Of a DNA stretch of 64,000 bases, positions 57,047 to 64,000 are shown one piece after another (positions within the stretch are counted from its first letter, which is position 1; each line of letters starts with the position of its first letter). Under the pieces are notes generated by a model. That model ran no database searches. It saw only the letters and a list, made by a program, of their open reading frames with translations, and was not told the DNA's origin. The DNA lies in assembly GCA_963921795.1 (NCBI GenBank), contig OY997649.1:34212757-34276756 (forward strand), in the 5' to 3' direction. Origin of the DNA: Nannobrachium achirus (lineage: Eukaryota; Chordata; Actinopteri; Myctophiformes; Myctophidae). The translations under genes and the position numbers were made by a program.

Positions 57047-59691
57047 GCACACTTGCTCGCAAACACACAAAAACAAAACAACCCACAAAAAAATGCACAC
57101 ACATATACAATCAGTATCCATAAGTAAGATGTTATGATCTTTGAACACAAGTGCAAGAGATGCAACTGAACACCACTGTGTGATCAATCACAATCATGTT
57201 AACATGGTGAGTGTAAAAAACAACAAGGGGGGGGGGGGGGGGGGGTAGATTATAACCATGACCTAAAGCTGTAGGTCATGTTTATATCAAACTGAAGTCA
57301 CTGAATAGATTGATTGTTGTGAACTTGAAGTAGCATAAGTAAAGATCTCTTACATTTAGATTGTTCTTGCAAAATAAGAAAGAGGTCAAAGAAAAGCAGG
57401 GATTAGACAGACACAAAGTAAAAGAATTTAAGGAACATTTTCCCTTTTTGTACCTATACCTAAATGCACCTGTAGATGACATCATCGTCGGCAAGGATTT
57501 CAAGCACATGGGACTTTTTTCTTCCTTGAAGGCTAGCTCATTAAAATAGTTGCCATGGCTGTTGCATCAATAAAAAGGATTACATCAAAGTTTCAAACGT
57601 ATAGTAGCTTGAAATCCCTACCAATAATGTCATCGGTAGGTACAGCACATTTTGGGCTATCCACACAGCCTGAGTACGGTGCCAATATGGTACCAAATGG
57701 TACCATTATCCTATCTATAGTGAGCATTAGTGAAGATCAATAAGTAAAGTAGAAGTACTGTTCCTATGAAACAGTGTGGGCTCGCAAAGAAATAATACAA
57801 AAAAAAAAAACTAAAATAAAAACTCTTAATCAAATAAATTGTTGTTTTTCCTTAATTTCTTATGTTTGCCAACGTGACTATATTCTGCAGTGTGCTAACT
57901 GTCATGTGAAGCTCAACCAATACTCCAACTAACACCACTCCCAGATGTTTTTCCGCCACTTGCACCTCATTGGCTAAGGGCCCTGCCTTTGTACTGTCTT
58001 TCTTTCCAAATTTTTATCCCACGATTTTGTAACTTTTTTCACCCAGTGCTGGCGGGAATCGAACCCAGGACCTTCTGGCTGTGAGGCGACAGTGCCTTTG
58101 TACTGTCTGCGGCGGAACTTGGTAAATAAATAAGGAAGATAACATAGTATTCTCGCCTTTCAGGCGAGCCCACAATAAGGTTGAAAAAAGGCAAGTTCCT
58201 TTATTATTCTACATAAATCTTCAGCTTGGGGATTCAATGTTTTAAGGGATGACTCATCCTTGTTGGAGCTATTCACTGTTTTGTATTAATTCACATTTAT
58301 TTTATTTACTTGATCTTGTTTTGTTTTGTAGAATAGTTTTTATTATTGCTACCGTATTATTCCAATGAATCTGTGTTCCAGCTAAATGCTAGCTTTATTT
58401 TTTAATTCTGTAGGGTAAATTGGGGGGCACAGGTGGATTTACTGAAGTCATCAGACAGGGACAGAATCACATTCAGTAGGCCCCGGGAAGCTGTACAGTT
58501 TTCTTTTTTCTTTTTTACCAACGTCAAGGTCACAGTCAGTCAGACATTGCCATCAAGTTGGACATTGGACTCATTTTCTGCCTGCGTAGGATTCCTTATA
58601 GCTGAGGCCTCAGTGGCCTTTTGAGTTTGATTGTTGCTATGAAGACAATCCCCACTACACTCCTCTCTGTCCTCAACCTGTGCTACTCAGTAAGTATGTG
58701 AGGTACAGGGCAAGTACACACGCCACCAAAACATCACCTCTCTTACCGGCAGGCCCTTCTCTCCTGGCTCTCCCTTGGGACCTGATGCTCCCTGTGGAAA
58801 ACATTGACAGAAAAACATTGGACACACTTTATTTTTAATAACATCCATAAAAGTGGTTCCAGCAGTATACTAAAACAATGGTTCTCAACCTGTGGGTCGG
58901 GACCCCCAGAGGGGTCCCCAAATTATTTTGGGGGGTCCCCAGATGTTTAGCTAAATGTTAACATTGCTTTCTCACTCAACTGTAAACAGACCAACAAACA
59001 GTATAAGTGATATCTGCACATTTCTTAAGTGACAATTTAAGGACCTTTTTTAGTACCTCTGGTCAAATATTGTGAAAATAGCAGATCTACATGCTCACAA
59101 CGTCGCGAGGCGTTGTGAGCATGGAGATCTGCTATTTTCACAATGGAACAGATCGAGTCAAACTAAATGTAATGCCAACTCCTACAATTATATCAGGGTG
59201 AGGGTTGCGGCTTGAAAAGGTTGAGAACCACTGTACTAAAAGATAGAAAGAACCCATTCTTTCCAAGTTTGTGGTGTCGCTGGTTAGTGTAGTTTACAGT
59301 AATTTAACCAGCTGTGACATTTGTTGATGTTTCTCCCACACACTGGTTTATTCTGGCCCTATTCCCCAGGGCCATAGTGCAGCAAGGTGGAGGTGGCTTA
59401 CCGGCTCTCCTCTGAAGCCCCTCTCTCCTGGATAACCCAAAGGACCCTGAGAAACCGAAGGCAGAGGTCTGTTTAACGAAGTTGAGGAAATACAAAAAGA
59501 GTTGAAGGTGAAAAGAACCACCAAATGTCATTGAACCTCGGGATGTCACACTCACTCTCTCCCCTCGCTCTCCTTTTGGCCCCAGAGGGCCTTGAATTCC
59601 AGCGGCTCCAGATTTCCCCTATAAAGAGTTAGAAAATACATTAAAATTCACAACATTCAAATTGTACAGCCACAAATGGAAAATTGATTAA

Positions 59692-59746
<55 letters not shown>

Positions 59747-62700
59747 CCTAGATATATTCTCTTTTTTCAAGGTGTATAACATTATTAAAGTATTCGGAGA
59801 GCTCACGTTCTGTCCTGCTGGGCCAGGAGGTCCCACTGGGCCTTTGGGACCTGGTGGACCTGTGTATCAAAACATACTCATTAATATTCATGCTGTGAAG
59901 AGATTTTACATTCAGGGAGCGGAACCTGGCAGCGGTGATCCATCAGCTTCCAAAAAGCTTTGACACCATACACTGAGGGAAACTCATGAACATGTTCCGG
60001 GCCTACGGGGGTTCCTGATTAGATGGTTCAGAAGGTAGAGGCAAGCTATGGCTGGACTCGAGCCAAGGTTCAGACGCACAGTGGTGATACAGTTATGATT
60101 TGGGGTTCTATGCCACCTGCAATGTTTTTTTACACAATATTCTATTTTTTTTAGATGGATCTGTATGTTTTCATCACAGTGTGATAGGAAAAAAGTGAAC
60201 TGGTGTGTACATCCAACCCAATGGATTCAGGTGCAGGATAAAAAGAATCCGCACACTGAAACTTCCAATATTTAATTCCCTTATCCATGATCAATGGAAC
60301 TTCCATCAGCCGTCAAGGCATAGCTGGGAGATCAGGTTTTGTAGAAAATATACATATACTGTAAATGAGACGAGGCTAGCCTGTTTCATCCGGACCCTTG
60401 ACACAGGAGTAGTAAATTGAGATTTGCCCTTCAAGCTGTCTTGTCCCAACATCACCTCACTGTGTCTGCCAGTAAAAGTTATTCCAAACAATCCCTGCGG
60501 GAGTCCTACAGGGTGACACCTGGCCCACTTCCTGTTTATTGTAGAGATGGACCACGCCCTGACACTCGCACTCGGCGTCAGGAAGGAGACACTGGGATTC
60601 ACGCAGGTCCCGAGGAAGACTAGGTACAGAGTACATCCCATCACGATAACCAGTGGTGGAAAAAGTACTCACATGTTTTACATAAGTAAAAGTATCAATA
60701 CTGCAATATAGAAATACTCTGTTACAAGTAAAAGTCCGGAATTCAAAATGTACTTGAGTAAAAGTATGAAAGTGTTGGCATCAAAATGCACTTACTTTTT
60801 AACTCAAATGTTTGCTTCTGGGGGTCCCTGCAATAGAATATTTTGAGATGGGGGACCACGGCCAAATACATATCATTGTGAGGGTCTTTGACATGACCAA
60901 GTTTGAGAACCACTGATATAGGCCGATTCTACAAATGTCTTCTAAATCTTCTGAAAAAACGTATGTTGCTATATCAGTGGTTCTCAAACTTTGTCATGTC
61001 AAGGACCCCCAAAATGATATGTAGATACACGATTAGATACACGCCGCTGGGTTGCACCTACACGAAAATGCTACGAATGGCTCTTGTGTCACATGGGCGG
61101 ACACCATCAGAAATGTGGACCTTTACGGGGACGTCCCACAGGTCACAAACAAGTTCAGAGAGAGAAGGATGCAGTGATGTCATTACATGCGCATCCCGCA
61201 TCAAAAACTCATTCAAGTCGCCCAGGGACTCATTCATGTCATGGTCCTGGGGTCCCGGGGATGCGCCTCCATTGGAGTCCATGTTAAAATAATTTACCGG
61301 GTCGCGGTAAAAGAAAAACATTTTAAAATTCCACAGACACCACCATTGTTCATGGGTGAAAGCATCCTACTTTACCCTACGTTAACACAAATAAAATCCA
61401 TGTAGAAAGTCTTAAACAGGCGATAGAAACGTCAATGTTTTGATTCCACCGACGTCCGACGCCATTTTGCGCGCCCGAATTCATTAGGGGCACATGTTTT
61501 AGTAGTTTTAGTAGTTCTAAGTTCAAACATTAGCCAAATTGTAAAATAAATATAAGAAATAGGCAAACATTTTGAAAATAGCCGATCTACAAGCTCACAG
61601 CGCTCGAAAACATTGTATTGAGGACTCATAAAACTTTTCTGGGACCCATTTGAATGACCACCTGTGGGTCCCTGGACCCATTACATTGAAAACCTAGTAA
61701 CATCACTGAGGATGAAGGTGGCTGGGCACTGGGTCAGGCACCTGGAACTGGTGAGAACTGGCAAGAAAATTGGCTCTGTGGGAGCCAACCCAAGCTAAGA
61801 AGGGACTATAGTGGAAGAAATATGTAACAAAAATAGGCTAATGTGTTCACTTCCGGCAGAAAGCGTGAAAATTTGCACCTAGGGGTATTTTTGTGCGCCG
61901 AATTCAAAAATTGACGGTCCCAAGCACTTTTCCCATGGGATCTGGTGGCTCTCATTCACTTACCATACTAGGGAAAAAAGACCCCCCCAAAAATCTTCTT
62001 TAAATAGCATGTGAGGGTTCTATCTAGGGGGTTTTCATGATTCTGAATCCATTGCAAGCATTTGTTTTGTACGAAAAACATTCCTTGGGCAAGAAATGGA
62101 CCCTACACAACTGTGAAAAGTGATGACTCATCACTAAACCATAGTTTTGTGGGGTCCATTTCTTGCCCAAGCAATGTTTTTGTGCAAAACAAATGCTTGG
62201 AATGGATTCAGAATCATAAAAACCCCCTAGATAGACCCCTCACATGCTACTTAAAGAGGATTTTTGGGGGGTCTTTTTTTCCTAACCCTAACCCTATGGT
62301 AAGTGAATTAGAGAAAAGTGAATTTGAGAAAAGTGCTTGGGACTGTCAATTTTTGAATTCAGCGCACAAAAATATCCCTAGGTGCAAATTTTCACGCTTT
62401 CTGCCGGAAGTGAACACCTTTTTCACATATTTCTCCCACTACTAGCACTGAATTTATAGAGGCTGCCCTGGGCACTGAGCCTCTAGGGGGCATCAAACAG
62501 CAGGCCAAAAATGAAAAAAAGACTGGACTGATGAATTGAGTACAACGGACCACAATGCAAACAAGACCCCTGGGGTTTTTTGAATAATCCTTTTAGCATA
62601 ACATTTGACTATACTACCTGTACTGTTAACGATCTTGTTAATAAAGTATTCAATCAATCAATCAAAAGACGATTGCAAGCAACAGCACCAAAATAGTGTC

Positions 62701-63602
62701 CTGGGGCTGCTGAAGTACTGGTAAAACGGCAGTACCCCTCACCCCGCCGGTGAAGCGGAGATCTTCCAGAGCACAGCACCAGAATAGGCTAATTGTCGCG
62801 TGACTGCCGAGTTCATGTGTATCTACTGTGGTGAAAATTGATACAAAAATATAAAATACAATCATGTTTCTGCAACAAACAGCGATGTTTGTGGCACCTC
62901 CTATGGGTCGATGGGAAATTAATCTAAAAAAAAAAGAAAAAGAAAAATAGGCCCCTAAAGCAAACTTTGAATAATTTTGTTGCCAGTCAGTATGGAATTA
63001 AAACTTCTGGGAACCCAGATTAGTATGGAATGTAAAAAAGATGTATGATACATGTTTATCAAATGACTCAAAAGATAGAAAGTTTGATTCTGAATCGCAC
63101 AGCGTTTTTTCAAGATTAGCTGCGGACACACAGCCAGAGTCAGACAGGTGCACACAGACACCCAGGGGTAACTTTGAGTTTTTACAGGGGCCAGTTCCGA
63201 ATTGCAGGTACCACCTGTAAGTGCTCTTTTAGCGTGGTTTTCAAGGAGAGTAAGGATTCACATTTTAGGGCGTCCCCAGCCTTCTGCCTGGTGGAGATCA
63301 TAAACAATAATACAAAATAAAGGAAAAATAAAGGAAAAGGAGTTTGTTGTGTGTGTTTTGGTAACATACATTTGGTTTACTTTAGGCTATGCATGTGTGT
63401 AAAGGTATAAGGAACTAAAACACATAATTTCCATCAGAAATAGGTCATATTAAACAGGTCAGACAATAGTGACACAGAGGTGCCAGCTTGTGGGATCGAG
63501 AGAAATACCCACCAACAGGTCCAGGAGGACCTTGAGGTCCTGGGATTGGTGGTCCTCGTGAGTCATGGAATGTGTTGGAGTAGAAAAGGTCTTTTCCCTG
63601 AC
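53842..63602 (-). CDS. emid1: EMI domain-containing protein 1, 3' part (5' end outside window)
   Basis: Eight coding exons of a secreted collagen-like matrix glycoprotein: 63513-63602, 59807-59859, 59556-59618, 59402-59446, 58747-58791, then either 55030-55114 or 54758-54848, then 53842-53978. The first five give Gly-X-Y triplets. Exon A reads REALKILAERVLILETMIG and the last exon EPDLGSGDGP, both close to the human EMID1 C-terminus. The EMI domain and signal peptide must lie beyond 64000. Collagen exons of 45 nt and phase-0 borders are usual for collagen-like genes. The gene converges on rhbdd3, as in human. COL26A1 is the closest alternative, but synteny and the EPDLGSG tail favour EMID1. 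Extra small collagen exons in the two long introns may have been missed. Confidence 0.9.
53979..54757. other. emid1 last intron
   Basis: 779 nt from exon B to the last exon; no repeat or exon recognised. Confidence 0.75.
54758..54848 (-). CDS. emid1: emid1 alternative coiled-coil exon B
   Basis: The acceptor is ttgatag and the donor CCAG|GTAATA. 91 nt, phase 0 in and phase 1 out. It encodes DISLQMFQDLQADLELLARR, then VTLLEAIIWP: a heptad-like helix parallel to exon A, which would read WPEPDLGSG at the junction. It has the same phase class as exon A, and together they break the frame, so it is probably a mutually exclusive alternative. Confidence 0.75.
54849..55029. other. 181-nt intron between alternative exons
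   Basis: A short spacer between exons A and B with ordinary splice sites on both sides. Nothing else is seen in it. Confidence 0.7.
55030..55114 (-). CDS. emid1: emid1 coiled-coil exon A
   Basis: The acceptor is cttcacag and the donor CATG|GTGAG. 85 nt, phase 0 in and phase 1 out. It encodes GDGIHQIREALKILAERVLI, then LETMIGIH, nearly the human EMID1 and COL26A1 sequence. It probably forms the C-terminal trimerising helix. Confidence 0.93.
55902..56361. mobile_element. hAT-like MITE
   Basis: The left end CAGGGGTTTTCAAAGTGGG and the right end GTTTGGGAACCCCTG are inverted. GCTTAGAG and GCGTAGAG (7 of 8 identical) flank the element. Confidence 0.7.
56964..57044. repeat. (CA)n microsatellite
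   Basis: A CA tract of about 80 bp, preceded by several CACT units. Confidence 0.97.
57227..57245. repeat. poly-G tract
   Basis: About 19 consecutive G on the plus strand. Confidence 0.93.
58041..58096 (-). mobile_element. tRNA-derived SINE head fragment
   Basis: The minus strand reads GTCGCCTCACAGCCAGAAGG, then CTGGGTTCGATTCCCGCC, with a B-box at 58066-58054. Body and tail are missing or unrecognised. Confidence 0.55.
58747..58791 (-). CDS. emid1: emid1 collagen exon (45 nt)
   Basis: The acceptor is tttccacag and the donor CCG|GTAAGA. It encodes GASGPKGEPGEKGLP, five Gly-X-Y triplets. Confidence 0.92.
58876..59233. mobile_element. intact hAT-like MITE with perfect 8-bp duplication
   Basis: Ends CAATGGTTCTCAACC and GGTTGAGAACCACTG are inverted. 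TACTAAAA occurs exactly on both sides (58868-58875 and 59234-59241). It carries the longest copy of the recurrent hairpin (59069-59144). The termini resemble the hAT-Charlie type. Confidence 0.9.
59069..59144. repeat. recurrent hairpin, longest copy
   Basis: ATTGTGAAAATAGCAGATCT at the left pairs with its near-complement at the right. The arms continue through ATGCTCACAACG, leaving a loop of only a few bases. Confidence 0.9.
59402..59446 (-). CDS. emid1: emid1 collagen exon (45 nt)
   Basis: The acceptor is tttctcag and the donor CCG|GTAAGC. It encodes GPLGYPGERGFRGEP. Confidence 0.92.
59556..59618 (-). CDS. emid1: emid1 collagen exon (63 nt)
   Basis: The acceptor is ctttatag and the donor AGA|GTGAGT. 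It encodes GKSGAAGIQGPLGPKGERG plus ER. Confidence 0.92.
59694..59745. repeat. (ACAG)n microsatellite
   Basis: A tetranucleotide CAGA array of about 13 units, in a 188-nt emid1 intron. Confidence 0.95.
59807..59859 (-). CDS. emid1: emid1 collagen exon (53 nt)
   Basis: The acceptor is gatacacag and the donor AAC|GTGAGC. It encodes PPGPKGPVGPPGPAGQN after a split Gly codon. Confidence 0.92.
60972..61690. mobile_element. hAT-like element (borders approximate)
   Basis: The left end TATCAGTGGTTCTCAAACTT faces a right end GGGTCCCTGGACCCATTACA then TTGAAAACC. It includes one hairpin arm at 61571-61603. An oppositely oriented end (GTTTGAGAACCACTGATATA, near 60900) lies just left of it. Confidence 0.45.
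61807..62443. repeat. large near-seamless palindrome (foldback element)
   Basis: Two arms of about 310 bp pair almost to the centre at GTGATGACTCATCAC (62120-62134). Outer pairs include GTTCACTTCCGGCAGAAAGC (61846) with its complement ending near 62415. Mid-arm pairs include GGGGTCCATTTCTTGCCCAA. No clear target duplication was found. Confidence 0.85.
63513..63602 (-). CDS. emid1: emid1 collagen-region exon (90 nt)
   Basis: The acceptor is ttttgcag and the donor GTTG|GTGGGT, phase 1 at both ends. It encodes QGKDLFYSNTFHDSRG, then PPIPGPQGPPGPV, the entry into the Gly-X-Y domain. A second possible donor 6 nt downstream breaks phase. Confidence 0.85.
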
Positions 63603-64000
63603 CTGCAAAAAAAAAGTTGATCATCTTAGTCATGTAGCCATGGATAATGAAAACATTACTTGTGTGACACAAACTTCTCCTTCCAAAGAAATATTCTAAT
63701 AGAATAGAATAGAGTCTATTGTATTGTGATTCTGGCTTCATGTACTAACTCCAAACAACAAATAAACAAATACAATAAAATGTAACAATAATGAAATACA
63801 AAATGATATATATTATGCTCTCTTCTCTCTTGTTTCTAGGGTAAGGATTTATTTAATATTGTATTAATAAAAAGTGTGATCATGCATTAGACTTAATATA
63901 TTCCAAGAGTACATTTCTGTGTTATTTATTTTGTTAATGCTGTTGAAACTGTGCCATTGAGATCAGAAAGGCTCTGATGATATACTACAACAGTCATTGC
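63603..64000. other. emid1 intron, continues beyond window
   Basis: AT-rich sequence upstream of the first visible emid1 exon; nothing recognised. Confidence 0.6.

Larger units (their letters stand above)
55115..58746. other. emid1 intron between collagen and coiled-coil exons
   Basis: A 3.6-kb intron with a hAT-like element (55902-56361), a CA tract, a poly-G tract and a SINE fragment. No further Gly-X-Y exon was recognised. Confidence 0.7.
59860..63512. other. emid1 intron with repeats
   Basis: A 3.65-kb intron. It contains a fragment of the GGTGGAAAAAGTACTC family (about 60652-60800), opposed hAT-like ends (about 60820-60920 and 60972-61690), a hairpin arm at 61571-61603 and the large palindrome 61807-62443. 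No exon was recognised. Confidence 0.7.

Noticed and set aside
1-64000. CRISPR arrays, bacterial operons, riboswitches or phage genes
   Set aside because: Spliced vertebrate genes, SINEs and microsatellites show a fish nuclear genome; the repeats found are microsatellites or transposons, not spaced direct repeats.

Overview
The window is nuclear DNA of a ray-finned fish, almost certainly a teleost. It carries vertebrate genes with ordinary GT-AG introns, dense microsatellites, a tRNA-derived SINE, and many short hAT-like, TTAA-flanked and foldback DNA transposons. Nothing visible fixes the species.

Four vertebrate genes can be read exon by exon, and every predicted splice junction keeps phase. 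From left to right: gas2l1 (minus strand, 5 coding exons, 2831-28422, 1094 aa), ewsr1 (minus, 16 coding exons, 36014-46311, 612 aa), rhbdd3 (plus, 5 coding exons, 47958-50645, 361 aa) and the 3' part of emid1 (minus, five collagen exons, two alternative C-terminal coiled-coil exons and a last exon, 53842-63602; the EMI-domain 5' half lies beyond position 64000). This is the EMID1-RHBDD3-EWSR1-GAS2L1 order and relative orientation of human 22q12.2. ewsr1 and rhbdd3 are head to head across about 1.6 kb. The genes do not form a pathway: GAS2L1 links actin and microtubules, EWSR1 is a nuclear RNA-binding FET protein, RHBDD3 is a rhomboid-like membrane protein with a UBA domain, and EMID1 is a secreted collagen-like protein.

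Region by region: 1-2830 is gas2l1 3' UTR and flank. 2831-28422 is gas2l1, with a 13.7-kb first intron full of microsatellites and transposon remnants. 28423-35674 is intergenic and dominated by a multi-level transposon nest (about 30165-32520). 35675-46311 is ewsr1, with a repeat-poor 3.9-kb intron before the exons leading to the RRM. 46312-47957 is the shared promoter interval. 47958-50940 is rhbdd3. 50941-53841 is intergenic and holds a nested hAT pair. 53842-64000 is emid1, whose introns contain an intact hAT MITE and a palindrome of about 640 bp.

The most noteworthy observations are: a pair of emid1 exons that the reading frame forces to be mutually exclusive; a recurring hairpin motif (core GATCTACAAGCTCACAACG) at about 15 places in unrelated contexts; a foldback element with a perfect 9-bp target duplication; and the large palindrome in emid1.
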